64,000 bases of DNA from Bryoerythrophyllum caledonicum (lineage: Eukaryota > Streptophyta > Bryopsida > Pottiales > Pottiaceae), in contig OZ020517.1 in NCBI GenBank assembly GCA_963971425.1, positions 15,776,904-15,840,903 of the forward strand. The letters run 5' to 3'. The notes under the pieces were generated by a model, which worked only from the letters and a program-made list of their open reading frames with translations, ran no database searches and was not told the origin of the DNA. Position 1 is the stretch's first letter, and the number at the start of each line of letters is the position of its first letter. The position numbers were made by a program, and so were the translations under genes. This document shows positions 53,322-64,000 of this stretch, one piece after another.

Positions 53322-55628
53322 CCTTCTTGGCTATTATGTAGGATTTTAAAATTTTTACCGTATGAGGATAGGATATAGGTGAGTGTACTAGTGAAGAGTT
53401 TATATATTGTGTTGGCTAATGCAATTGGTCTGTGGTTGGGTAGTATTGACAGATCACCTTTCTTGTATAGTAAAATTGTTGTGCTTGATTTCCATGAAGC
53501 TGGTATTTGTTTTTGTTTGTAGCAGTGAGAAAAGAAATAGAATAAGAGTTTGTGAAATCTTGGAGGCATGTTTTTGAGTATTGAATTTGGTATGCGGTCG
53601 GGGCCTGGGGCTTTGTTGTTGCCCAGGTTTTGGAGACATGTGTCGTATGTTGCTCTATTGAAGTACGTATGTAGTGGATTTTCTGGTTTGCCTTGTTTGT
53701 CTAAGGTAAATCCATCAAGGTCATGCCATGGGTATTGGCGTACAACACATGTGCATTCAATTGGATGTTGTGGTTGGTAATTACATGTTGGTACAGTGGA
53801 TCTACTGTTTTTGGTTTGTTGGTTGAATATTTCATTCGCAATGTCTTCGAGGCTAGTTAAAATATTGTTATGTTGATCCGTGATACAATCTAGTGGTGGG
53901 GATTCTAGGTTCTTAAAGACTTTTCTGTTAATTTTCTTGGGGCTACTTTCATATAATTGTCTTTATTTTGAGATGGCTTTCTTAATGTTATCTTTGGCAT
54001 ATTTTGAGGTTATTTTTCTGGTTTGTATGTTGGCATTTTTTGCTATTAGTGCAATTTCTTTTATCCATGTATCGTGGGGTATATCTAGAGGCGGCGGGGT
54101 GGGAATTGGAGTGTGTTGTAGAGTTAGTAATTCATTGCATATGGAGTGGTTACGCCATTGAGAGTTGTTTTTTACAATTCTAATGGTTTTTTGTATAACA
54201 TGGTATGTAGTTAGGTGTTGTTTCCAAGTTTTAGAAAGTTTGCGGGGTAGATAACCACCTTGTTGAGATGTTCTATTTGTCATTTGAGGTATTGGGTGGG
54301 CTCTACATGTTTGTTCGAGTGTGTCGGAAATTTTATTGACGAGTATATCTAGGATGTGACATGCTTCTTGCCATTGTACTTGTGATATTTGATTGTTATT
54401 TTCAAGGGTGTTTATGAGGGAGTCGATTTGCATGGAGTTTTCTTCAAAGAATTTTGTGTTGAATTTTTCTAAGTTGTCTTTTGGGATGGGGTTGAGTATG
54501 CGTATAATGTCATTGTTTAGGATTGTAGGGGTTCTATTAATTAATGTGTTATTTGGGATGTGCAATTGTATACGAGAGTGGTCCGAGTTGAGAATAACAT
54601 CCTTGTTTGTTGTAGAGGTGTATTGTGTAGTATTGCTTGTATTTATATAAAAACCATCTATCAGGCTCCAGTCACTGTAGTTATGTCCGCCATGTCTAGA
54701 GTATTGTGTATCGGTATCTATGTAGGTAAAGTTTAGGTTTTCTGTAAAGTGGCGCCATTGATAGTCTATGGTTTGGGGGGGTGTTATGATTTTCGTTTTG
54801 TCGTCGAGTTAATGCTATGTCTCGGTTGAAATCTCCACATAACAGGTAAGTGTGAATAGGGTTGTTATCTATTTGGGATGTAATAGTGTTTTGTATGTCT
54901 ATAATGAATCTAGTATCTTCGGGATGGGAGGGCATATATATGTGAAATATTAGCCATGATTGTAGTGGTTGATTAGCAATTTTAATTATTTGGAGGTAGG
55001 GGGATATGTGCATTAGGGTAGGAATTTTTTTGATGTTGCCCAAAAAAGCGTATTTTTTGTGTATTAGTGTCAGGAGGCCACCGCGGCTCGGTGTATACGG
55101 CCTACGTTGTTAGATGCATCTTGTTAGTGCATGTGTGTTATTAAAAACAAGTTTGTAGTCTTGAAATATGTTTTGTATGTATTTTGTAGATTTTGTGGCC
55201 GATATTTTTGTTTCTTGTATAACTATGATGGCCGGTGGTGTGTTTGTATATGTGGCCAAAGTTTGTAAGCTAGGGAGAGCGGTGTTTAAAGATGAAGCAT
55301 TCCATGTAATTATGTTTGTGTTTTCATTATTAGAACTAATATTTTGGTGCTGGGGAGGGAGGTATGGGGGTGGGGGGGGGTGGATGGGTATATTCTGGTA
55401 TGGGGTCAAAACATTTTAGTGACTCATTAATAAGTTTGTTAGGAAGGTAGGGAAATTTTTGTTTTATTGTGTTGTTTGTAGGTGGTGAGGTTCGGCTATG
55501 TAAATAGTTGTATAATTCTTTGTGTATGGAGTTTCCGTGGTTTATGATATTTTGGTTTTCTTCAAGAAATTTTGTATAAGGGTGTGGGGTATGAATATGT
55601 CTTTCGGGTGGGTTTTGTAAGTTTGATA
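53322..55628 (-). mobile_element. LINE B, EN to RT-start segment
   Basis: Colinear with LINE C 27140-27974 plus 38351-39800. It provides the uninterrupted version of the foldback target site (54170-54195), which confirms that insertion. Confidence 0.9.
53332..55628 (-). pseudogene. LINE B ORF2, APE endonuclease and start of RT
   Basis: Minus-strand frames 55662-55336 (partly in the MITE), 55409-55110, 55043-54696, 54565-53963 and 53569-53332. APE signatures remain: TWNASSLNTALPSL, IVIQETKISATKS, HIYMPSHPEDTRF, LCGDFNRDIAL and LNSDHSRIQLHI. The start of the RT reads MPPRFHKLLFYFFSHCYKQ and KKGDLSILPNHRPIAL before the Mutator-like element cuts it. Several frame breaks are present. Confidence 0.8.
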
Positions 55629-55978
55629 CACTAGTACAAAAGTGGGAAAAAAAACCGCACACATTTCATGTTGCGGTTCTTTTGACCACGCTGCCAGAAT
55701 TCTGTTATACTGTTCATGATTTGGGCTGCCGCGGTTTTTTGCTCATAAATTATTCAATTTTTTGAATTTTTAGGCGTGTAATATACTGTTGGAAGCGAAT
55801 TTTCAAGCCCTTTCCAATGGTGTATTACACGCTTAAAAATTCCAAAAATTGAAGAAGTTATGAGCAAAAACCCGCGGCAGCGCAAATCATGAACAGTATA
55901 ACAGAATTCTGGCAGCGTGGTCAAAAGAACCGCAACATGAAATGAGTGCGGTTTTTTTTTCCCACTTTTGTACTAGTG
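55629..55978. mobile_element. CACTA-type MITE, 350 bp
   Basis: Begins CACTAGTACAAAAGTGGGAA and ends TTCCCACTTTTGTACTAGTG, with 3-bp duplication ATA (55626-55628 and 55979-55981). CACTA ends and a 3-bp duplication are diagnostic of the CACTA/En-Spm superfamily. Almost the whole element is an inverted repeat (for example CCAGAATTCTGTTATACTGT on one side and its inverse on the other), so its transcript would fold into one long hairpin. It interrupts LINE B ORF2. Confidence 0.95.
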
Positions 55979-55981
55979 ATA

Positions 55982-56312
55982 AGGTTTGTAATAATGTGTT
56001 AGTCCATGTAATTATATTCGGGTTTTGTAGACTTAGAAGACGGTTACATTCGTCTATGTTTGGGTGGGTGGTAATTACTAGGGCATATAAGATATGTGTT
56101 GATGGATGCGTATTTTTTTGTTGTATGTATTGGGCAATATTTGGGTGTGTTGTGTTGTGTAGTTGATGTGATATATGTGTGGTTTTTAGAAGGGGTGCAA
56201 ATGTCTGACCAAGGTGTTCGTATTCCGGTTGTAGTTTAATGGTATTTGGTATAAAGTATATTTTGGCGTTTTTCTTATGTGTTGTGGGATGTCTTTTTAG
56301 GATATTAGGCAT
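55982..56312 (-). pseudogene. LINE B ORF2, extreme N-terminus
   Basis: From Met 56310-56312 it reads MPNILKRHPTTHKKNAKIYF, then TIKLQPEYEHLGQTFAPLL, matching LINE C (MPNILKRHPTQHKKNAKLYF). The frame is cut by the CACTA MITE and resumes at about 55628. Confidence 0.8.
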
Positions 56313-56363
56313 GGGTCCCGGATTGGTTTCTATATCTCCACTTAGTAGTAATAGGGTTTTATA
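56310..56363 (-). other. 2A-like ribosome-skipping motif before LINE B ORF2
   Basis: Minus-strand codons give YKTLLLLSGDIETNPGP followed by MPNILKRHP. GDIETNPGP is at 56313-56339. The motif is identical to that of LINE C, while the preceding residues (TLLLLS versus LLLILG) and the third-codon bases differ, which suggests the peptide has been conserved by selection. Confidence 0.85.
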
Positions 56364-57265
56364 GTGTAGGGGTTTATTCTGTTTTTGGTTTATTGGTTTA
56401 TGTATATATTTTAGGGATTTTCTGGTTTTTGTGTTTTTGGTTTTAGTATTTTTGTTTATCCTAGTTTGTATTATGGTTGTTTGGAAATAGTTGTTTGGAA
56501 ATATGTGTTTGTATTATGGTGACTCTTTATGTGAGAGTTGTAGTGAGGCTATATTTTTTAATTAAGGGTGAGATTGTGGCGTATGTGTTAATGTTTGTGG
56601 TTTTGTGGTTTGTGCGTAAGAAGATGTGTATCAATGTTGGGTGGCATGTGGTTTTGGTAAATGCTGTTGTTTGTGGGAGTATGTTTATTGTGCTGTATAT
56701 GAATGTATAGGGTATGTTTTTGATATTCTTGCATGGTAGTTGTATGTGAGTATTGGTTGTGTGTATTCCATGTGTGTTTTCCCAAGAGATATTCATACCG
56801 TAATGGTATATATAGTGGCAACATTTATATGTGTGGAGGATTAAACTCCAACTCCAATACAGCCTTCCATCATGTAGTCTCCAAATCTTATATCTAGATG
56901 TGGGTGTGTTGTAGTAAAGGTATATAATATATCTATGGTAGGGGGTAGCTAGGGGGGTGAATATATAGACTGTAGTGAGGGAAGTTTGAGCTACAGAGAG
57001 AGAGAGAGGGAGTGGAGTATCACTAGTGACGGCAAGCTAGAGGGAGAGTAGTGTCTAGCTAGCTAGTGGAATGTGGAGAGTGCTATTATAATAGGCAAGA
57101 GGATATATCCTAGCAAGTTGTAGTGGAAGAGAGAGGACACATTGAAGGAGATTACAATGTATAGGAGAGTGTGTGGTGCTAGTGGAGAGAGGTGGGGGAG
57201 AGGAGTGAGAACCTTGTTCACCCTTGTGTCTTCAGATTGGTGATATCTTTGTTCGTGGTCCTTGG
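56364..57265 (-). other. LINE B inter-ORF region
   Basis: A/C-rich in the element's sense near ORF2, with a GAGAGAGAG tract (56996-57010) and CTAG reiterations nearer ORF1. No conserved coding segment was seen apart from the frame entering the 2A motif. Confidence 0.5.
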
Positions 57266-58930
57266 TCAATCCACGTTTGAGTGGTCTTCTAGGGCTGGGA
57301 TAGTTGGTGGTCGCGATCCTGTGATATGTTGCATGGCCATTAGTGCAGAGGCCATTAATTGTTCAACATTTGAGAGTTTCGTCTGTAGCTCACTGGTGCG
57401 GTTGTCCATGTAGGCCCTTGTGTCCTTGATGATGTCCTCTCGTAGGATAGAGAGCTCTTGGCACAGTCTCTTGTTACCTGAATCAATAATAGAGGTAATT
57501 TCTGACCTGGTGATGCCTGCAGGAGTGGAGGTGACTTGGAGGGACGCCACCGTGTTTACAAGTGCTTTGTTGATGTCATTGAAGCCCCACTTCTCCAACA
57601 TGACGGTGGAGGGTGGGTCATCACCTTCAAGGCTGCAACGGTGGCGAGAGATCTCTACTGGATGTCGCCCTATAGTGAAGGTTTTGTGTAGGAATTGGCG
57701 GTAGATGATGGGGTTAGGGAATTGCACATTGGCACTACCATTGTGTTTTCCTCTCTGTTGCCTATGGAACCATAGGAAGATCACATTTTTGGCGTCAAAG
57801 AGTTGGTGTATGGCATCCGTGGTTTCAGCCACGCTCATCAGGATGGGGAGCTGAGATAGAGTAACCGTGAGTGCATCCTTCTTGGCTCTATCAGCAGGAG
57901 AGAGGGTTCTAGAGCTGCTAGCACGAGCTGGTATCATCTCATGGTGTGTGGTAATCTCGTGGAGTTCGAATTTCTTGGCCTGGTGCGAGGTTGGAGCAAC
58001 TATAAATGCATGCGACTCCTCCTGTACCTTTTACACATCTGTGACCTCAAATTCTAAGTTTCTCAAGAAACTATTTGCCACTACATCTTGGAAAAGGGTG
58101 TGAGCAACAATGCCTTGGAGGGTTTCACTCTTGATTCGCACGGATAGGTTCTTTCGTGCCACCGCATGGAAGGTTTTGCATACTTTTCCTAAAAAGGTTT
58201 GTCCTAAGGGATCCAGGTATAGGATGAAGTAGCGGGTTCCTCTGAGGAGGGCAATGGCATCTACCTCTGGTCTAAGGAGATGAAGTTTAATGATACCTGG
58301 CCATACCCCCTTTTGTCCCTCCTTCTTGACCCCTTTGCATAGCACGGCAATAGGGTCCATTAGGTTGGTGCCTAATGGTATGCTCATATGCTCGAGCCTA
58401 GTAATGACTAGTCTCTTCACATCATCATGGTACATAGGATGCGGTGGCAATTCGAAGTGAATTGCGACATGGAAGTCATATGAAAGTCGAGTAATAGGGT
58501 TTGTAGGGATATCAAAGGGTGCATGTGTAAGGTTGTAGTGTTGCCCCTCGATGTTGTCGTTGCGCACCGAAGAATATAATAGTTGTGGAATCCTTGGGTA
58601 AGCCACAATGGCGCCTAGAGCCTCCTCTGCTTTATCTTTGGATACTCCACGAGTGATCATGTCTCTAACACTCTCCCCACTGAACAGGGGCTCCGGTCCT
58701 ACATCCATGGCAAGCTTCTGCATAGTGGAAAAGCCCAACCAAAAATGAAAAGAGGAGAAGTCAGGGATGGAGACATGGATGGGGGTGGGATAATTACCTT
58801 TTGCTTTCTTGGATGGGGTTGGGCCTTCACTTGCCATTGGGGCTGATCCTTCACTCTCTATGGTCTTCATAACTTCTGGGTGGGGGTTTTCAGTGTCCAT
58901 GGCATCCATCGTCGTTGTGGAAGGGGTCAC
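57266..58930 (-). pseudogene. LINE B ORF1
   Basis: One frame from ATG 58928-58930 to the stop at 57266, interrupted by a single in-frame stop just after 58031 (EFEVTDV). Motifs: FSSFHFWLGFSTMQKLAM, RDMITRGVSKDKAEEAL, GQHYNLTHAPFDIP, IIKLHLLRPEVDAIALLRG. The RRM-like part reads LTVTLSQLPILMS, TTDAIHQLFD, GSANVQFPNPIIYRQFL and FTIGRHPVEI. The end, LCQELSILREDIIKDTRAY onward, is a predicted coiled coil that could drive oligomerisation. This copy shows the full-length ORF1 architecture, about 555 residues. Confidence 0.8.
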
Positions 58931-61150
58931 TGGGTTGGGAGGTCGTTAAACTAGGAACTAGTTGGTGGGGGATGCTAGCTTGGAGAGTCGTTGGGCTAGG
59001 GGGTCGTTGAGGTGGAGGGAAGTCGTTGGGTTGGAGGGTCGCAGGGCCAAGGGAGGTCGCAGGGGCCTGGAGAGGTCACTATCTTTTACAACATTGCTGC
59101 TCCAAGAGGTTGCAGGTCGTTGAGGTCGCAGGTCGTTGAGGCTTTGGGAGGTCGTAGGGCCAGGCCGTTGTGGTTTCGGGAGGTCGCACGGCCAGGTCGT
59201 AGGTCGTTGAGGTTTTGGGGGGGGGACGTAGGCCGTTGGGGTTCGGGAGGTCGTTGATTGCTAAAGTCGATAAGTTTCGGGAGGCCTGGAGAGGTCGGGG
59301 GTCTGAGACGTCCTTCTGCTCCGGGAAGTCGTTGGGCCTGAGACGTCCTTCTGCTCCGCGAGGTCGGGCTAGTAAGATTGTGTTGGGTTGGGCTGGAGAG
59401 TTTGCGTTGGGTCGGGCTTGAGAGCTTGCGTTTGGTCGTGTTGGAGAGCTTGTGTTGGGTCGGGCTGGTGAGGTTGCGTACGTCTCTGTTGGGGTTTCTG
59501 ATGTTGGGTTCGCCGAGGTCGTGTGAGTTTCCGGAGGCCTGTAAGGTCGGGGGTCTGTGACGTTCTTCTGCTTCGCGAGGTCGGGGCTGGTAAGGTTTTG
59601 TTGGGTTGGGCTGGTAGGATTGCGTCAGGTCGGGCTGTTGAGGATGCTTAAGTCTCTATCGGGTTCGCCGGGTTGGGGTCGCTGCGGTTGAAGTTCTTGG
59701 TTGTTGATGTCGGGGGAGTTCTTGGTCGTTGATGTTGTTGTTGCGTTGGGATTGACTTCGGAGGAGTTCGATGTGTGTTGGTGTTGGGTTCTTGGTTGTT
59801 GATGTCGGGCTCGTAGTGGGTCGTTGTGTGCTGATGTCGAGTTCTTGACCGCTGCTGTCGGGCTCGCTGTAGGTCGCTGATGTCGTTATTGCGTTGAGAT
59901 TGACTTCGGGGGAGTATGCTGTGTGTTGCAGTCGCAAGTTGCAGGATCTTCTTGGGGTCGCAGGTTGCTGGATCTACTTGGATCGCAGGTTACTTGCAGT
60001 TGGGTCGGGTTTAAGGCTCTCGCGCCTTGCTTCCACACGCCTCCCACTTATCTCATGCCATGCTGCAATTGTTGTATGTGTTCGTGTTGGCTAACCCTTG
60101 CTCCTTCGCGCCTCTCATCTACCGCGCGTCGAGTTGTTGCTGATGCGTGTGCTGAGGTTGGCTGACTCTACTTATGTGCTAATGTGCTGCTTCCTGCTGG
60201 TGTGTTAATGTGCTGCTTCCTGCTAGTGTGCTGATGTGCTGGGTTCTACTCTTCAATGTAGGTTGCAGGGGTGTCGAGATCGCTCCTTTCTTCAGCTTTG
60301 GTTGCAGGTGCTAGTTCGAGTCTAGATGTGACTTGTGCGTTTGTAGTGCCTGCAAGATGCTAGAAAAAATTGTGCAGCGCTTTCGCTCTCTACTATAGGT
60401 GGAGAGATATCTATGTGTGTGCACAGGATTATTGTGATCTAGGGTTTAGGTTAGGCTATTACTATTGTAGCTAGTGATCTGTGCAACTTATCAGATTGTG
60501 TCAAGAAAAAACTTGTAAGGCAAGGATGTTGGTTAATGGAGTTTTGAGCTACAGATCTAATCCATTAAACATAAAAATTTGAGGAGTGGAGATTTTTGGC
60601 AGTACTTATAGAGATGGTCTTGATTCTGAGTTGTATCGCGCGCGTGCTTGTTGCTGCTAGCTGAAGTGCTCTCAGTATTGTTGTCACTGTTGTGGATCTT
60701 GATCTATGTAGACTTGTTGCTGTTGTGGTGTCGCATTGGTCTTGTCTCTCTTGCAGTAGGTATGGTGAATATCTGGGTCGGGGAGGTGCGACGATTAACG
60801 AAGAGGCCTGCACATATGGTATCCAGCCTTTAGATCTGGGATAGATCTTGTGGTTAGAGCCTATTGCTAGAACTATGCGCCAACACTTGCTCCCAAGCTT
60901 CTCAGTAAACGCACAACATAGATCTAACACTTGTCTCATTTTCACTCCTCAAACCCCAGATCTGATGCTTGTGAGCCCTTTCCAACATACTATGCTTCCC
61001 CAGCCTCTCCTTCCTCTCAGATCTAGGATGTGTGACGAGCTCTAACCAAGGTCAGCCACTTCTTGGTGTCTACAATCTTGCTTCTCAAAACTAAGCTCCA
61101 CCTCTCCTAACCAGAAATCTCGGAGCTCACTCAGTCTTCATTTCAACCGA
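58931..61150 (-). promoter_or_regulatory. LINE B 5' region (presumed promoter/5' UTR)
   Basis: About 2.2 kb; on the plus strand G-rich with reiterated GGTCG, GGTCGTTG and TTGGGTCGGGCTGG units between 58940 and 59900, then AGATCT-containing sequence as in the other copies. The plus-strand frames 59012-59560 are compositional. Confidence 0.55.
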
Positions 61151-61455
61151 TGCCATACGACCTTCTAGGAGCCATAACAAATCACCAAAGGCCTCTCCAA
61201 ATCTTACAAAAAAAATCCCGTGCCATCTCCATTCATGAAGCTACGATGTGGGGAAAAAAACTTAAACACTACAATCTCCTCCATCAACCATTGGATGTTG
61301 TGCAAATACTTCCCAAAATTCAGGTCATGGTTTGAGTTCAATTTTGTAAGGATGGATAGTAAAACAAGGCATTCTATTCCCATAAAAGTTACCGGTAGTT
61401 CGAATAAAAAAATCAGCACATATCTTGGTTCTGGTGAAACATGACCTGGGCACTA
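61151..61455. other. Unassigned flank of LINE B
   Basis: No similarity to the LINE or to the host gene was recognised; short frames on both strands have no known domain. Confidence 0.35.
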
Positions 61456-61882
61456 AGGTAGAGGTTGATATTTCCGTGCAGTTCCAATTGTCGCACCCTA
61501 CATTCCAGGGCTGTGTGTCAGAAACCAACCAGCCTGGCTTCAGAAAGTGTCCAAGCTTGTTCTAATTCCGCCCATGCTTGGGAAAATTGAGAACTTCTGA
61601 TTGGTTCGAATTGGTGCACAAGTGCTCTATTTTCAGAATCCAACCTCTCATGAACACCATGACTCTATGAGCGGTTATTGGTGACTCTATGAGCGGTTAT
61701 TGGCCACTCTAGGCCTTCGTTCTTAAAAATTCATAGAAAATTGTAGAAATGCTCAAAAAATGTTTTTTTTTGGGGATGCCTTTGCAATAGCTTTGCGAAG
61801 CATCCAAAAATCATAAATTTTTTCTTTCACAAGTCTAAATATGCAAACCTGAAATTCGCACGGAAATATCAACCTCTACCTT
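61456..61882. mobile_element. Small TIR element (MITE), about 427 bp
   Basis: AGGTAGAGGTTGATATTTCC at 61456 is the inverse of GGAAATATCAACCTCTACCT ending at 61882, flanked by TA on both sides. A TA duplication suggests the Tc1/mariner group, but two bases are weak evidence. Inside, a 22-bp unit GACTCTATGAGCGGTTATTGG(T) is tandemly repeated at 61661 and 61683. The same position upstream of gene copy 1 lacks the element. Confidence 0.7.
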
Positions 61883-61883
61883 A

Positions 61884-62905
61884 AAGGGTTAAGGTGCAAG
61901 GGCTAACTCTCAAGCTCAGACCATGGACCTTTGACCAAGTTTGACCTTTGACCTGATCTACGTCGAGAAATGAGATCCACCATCGACGGCGAGGATTTTA
62001 CCAGCGCGTCAAAGGAGAATGCTGATCAACCCTCTTAGGGTTTGCTTCGGACCTCGATCGATCACTACCCACCGAGCTTGTTTCCAGTAGATCATCTGAT
62101 TCCTTTGCGTCGGGGAGGATCGAAACTCCACACCGTCGTTCTCGTGTTAATTACTGCTGCTACAAAATAGTGACCTGCTGACGACGTTGTTGCCACTCAG
62201 TTCCTGCTGTACTGACAATCGCAGATCCATTCGGTGAGTATCTCTTCGGACCAGCTTCTGGTTGTCAAGATTCTTGCTATTGTATAGCTTCTAGTCCCGG
62301 CATATTGACTTGTAGTACCTGCTCAGCTTCTCAGGTTCAGTCTGCGGGGTTTGGCTGGTGAGAGCAGTGAATCGATACGGTCACCTTGGCAAACAGAGCC
62401 CGGGTGTGGATAAGTTCAGAGTTAGTCCAACTATGATGCTAGAACGCTGTTGAAATGCTCAGCCCCATTGCAAACTCAAAGTCAATCTAGTGTCCAGTTT
62501 GGAAGTTGTTAATCCTGTGTTGTGGAGGTGATCGGAGTGTTTCTCCGGAGCCGACCTCTTTGTGTCGTGTCCAGTTCCAGTTTAGAATTTGGATCGAAAC
62601 GGAAGTGCTCAACATGATTTGATTTGTGGAAGGAATCCAGAAATTGACCGTAAGTGCACCTGTTTATGTCTAGAGATAGAGAGCCCAGTGTGCGCCGTGC
62701 GGTGACCGACAACTCTGGCGAGGTCCGGCAAGAGGTCACGGAGAATCTCAGAATTATGTGCAGCTCGTTTTTGACGCAGGTCCAGTTTTCTCCAACGTTT
62801 AAATAAAAGGTCAACCTTGAATCATTTGGTGGTGGACGGAGTTGTGTTCCAGGTGCTGAGTTGCTATGAGCAGGAAGCTCTGCATTAGTTTTAGGTGCCC
62901 GGTCG
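61884..62905 (+). promoter_or_regulatory. Upstream region/5' leader of the kinase gene, copy 2
   Basis: High similarity to 5984-7016 over its full length, with small indels. Both splice-donor-like sites are kept (62234 and 62650). The 32-bp tandem repeat is reduced. The minus-strand frame 62509-63018 is antisense to exon 1 and treated as a shadow. Confidence 0.5.
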
Positions 62906-64000
62906 ATGGCGTTCCTCTCTAGGTTGAACAACCGGTTCTTCTCAAAGGCCGAGTCTTCATCTGCCACTTCATCTGCCACTCCCTCTGCTATTCCAGACGG
63001 TAAATTCTTGTTGGGCATTTTGAGTTATTTGTAAAATCAGGTAAAGATACCAACAGTTTGACCATTTTTCTGATCTAAATTCTTGAAATCAGCTCCATAG
63101 AGCTCGAGATTTCTGTAGTAAGTAGTTCAAGCAGAAGGCAGCTAAGTTTACTGCGTACTCAAATTTAGACATCACCAAGGTCTTCCATATATATCTAATA
63201 GCTATTGAGAGTAAATAAATAGTAATATTGAAATAAAAAGCACGGGTGTCTTGTTGAGACTTCTCAATGATATTGCAGTTTGATGTGTGCTTTGACCGTC
63301 AAATTAGCATTTGGGGGTCCAGCCCACGATTGTTTACTTGTACCAGGTACAGCGGTCATCGGCGTCTGATTTTTCCTTCGCATATGAAGAAGATCTCTTT
63401 AGAAGAGTGTGAGAATCCAGTCTGATGCAATATAATTGCACATAATAACGTCTTGACGTGTGCTCTTTATTCAGCTACCACGCCGGAGCAGTTCTTGGAC
63501 CGAACGAAAGCATGCGAGGACCGAGTGCAAGGGAAGCTCAACGGAAATGTGCACGGTTCCATGACGAATCTGAGAATCAACTACGAGCAGTGCAAATATG
63601 AAGCTGAAAAATTGAAGTTGCCTGTTGAAGAGGCAGAGATGTTTCTAAGGCATCTCCAGAGAAGTCCAAGTTCACAGAGGGGAAACTGGACAGATTGTCT
63701 TTATGAGTTCGAGCTGCTTTATGATGTTGCCTGCGCAGTAGAAAACTTTATCGAAAATTGTTGCAAAGATGAATGGGTCGCAGCCGCCTTCAGGATGCCG
63801 AATATGGCACAGGATGTTTTGCCGTTAACTTTTGATCTGGCGTTGCTGGCATTTTTCTTTTCTGGGGACTATATGATTCATGTTGAGGGTGTCTATAGAG
63901 ATGAAGCTTCCGTCGTGACACAGAAAGCAGCAAATGATAGAGGTCTGTTATCAAAGAATGTGGAGGCATTTCTGCGGACAGAGGAGAAAAATAGCTCAAA
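62906..64000 (+). CDS. TKL kinase(-Hsp70) gene, copy 2, N-terminal part
   Basis: Exon 1 is 62906-62999 (MAFLSRLNNRFFSKAESSSA, then TSSATPSAIPD), the intron is 63000-63474, and exon 2 begins at 63475 and runs off the window. It encodes TTPEQFLDRTKACEDRVQGK, LYEFELLYDVACAVENF and GDYMIHVEGVYRDEASVV. Compared with copy 1, exon 1 is 12 bases shorter and exon 2 has two extra residues (NMAQDVLP versus NMDVLP), and no stop is seen. An in-frame stop upstream of the ATG fixes the start. The kinase and any Hsp70 domain lie beyond the window. This is a head-to-tail duplicate about 56 kb from copy 1. Confidence 0.75.

Larger units (their letters stand above)
55979..61150 (-). mobile_element. LINE B, 5' part
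   Basis: Contains the start of ORF2 (55982-56312), the 2A-like motif, the inter-ORF region, ORF1 (57266-58930) and the 5' region to about 61150. The 5' end is placed by the shared GGAGCTC (61114-61120) about 35 bases from the end, by analogy with LINE C. No convincing target duplication with the 3' end at 19566 was found; TTTCAACCG here against TTTAAACCG there is only suggestive. Confidence 0.8.

Noticed and set aside
1-64000. LTR retrotransposon or virus-derived copies
   Set aside because: No paired LTRs, primer-binding site, integrase or capsid-like frame was seen; every RT/RNase H belongs to the LINE family.

Overview
This is a stretch of a eukaryotic, almost certainly land-plant, nuclear genome that is dominated by transposable elements. 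Two copies of one spliced host gene frame it. Both encode a kinase of the plant tyrosine-kinase-like (TKL) type with an unusual helical N-terminus. In the complete copy the kinase exon splices, in frame, to an HSPA12-type Hsp70 domain. GT-AG introns, CACTA and Mutator-type elements, degraded BTB/POZ and PPR gene fragments and a 5S-rRNA-like element all fit a plant. The gene style recalls seed-free plants (bryophyte, lycophyte or fern), but that is inference and the species cannot be named from sequence alone.

Layout. 1-2612: 5' part of a minus-strand LINE (LINE E), ORF1 start plus a G-rich 5' region. 2613-5905: 3' half of a plus-strand LINE (LINE A), apparently split by LINE E. 5984-10580: host gene copy 1 (upstream region, three coding exons). 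10581-19565: AT-rich intergenic DNA with a degraded foldback-related repeat, a 5S-like element, a C-rich tandem block and a short LINE 3' fragment. 19566 to about 61150: one minus-strand LINE (LINE B, about 12 kb of its own sequence) exploded by nested insertions. 61151-64000: a small TIR element, then the start of host gene copy 2, cut by the window end.

Nesting inside LINE B, each level supported by target-site duplications: LINE C (22454-44993) entered LINE B with a 13-bp duplication. A 10.4-kb foldback element with 3.44-kb near-identical inverted arms (27975-38346) entered LINE C with a 4-5-bp duplication. A 6.56-kb Mutator-like element carrying BTB and PPR gene fragments and an inverted minisatellite (46758-53321) entered LINE B with a 10-bp duplication. 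A 350-bp CACTA-type MITE (55629-55978) entered LINE B with a 3-bp duplication.

The LINE family is the most unusual system here. It has a 2.1-2.6-kb 5' region, an ORF1 with an apparent RRM-like domain and coiled coil, and an ORF2 preceded by a perfect 2A-type ribosome-skipping motif (GDIETNPGP) in both copies where that region is present. ORF2 carries an APE endonuclease, reverse transcriptase, RNase H, a zinc-knuckle-like segment and a C-terminal PD...E-x-T segment resembling a restriction-like endonuclease. That recalls the dual-endonuclease Dualen/RandI elements. The 3' end carries hairpins with compensatory changes between copies. No tRNA gene, rRNA operon, CRISPR array or LTR element was recognised.
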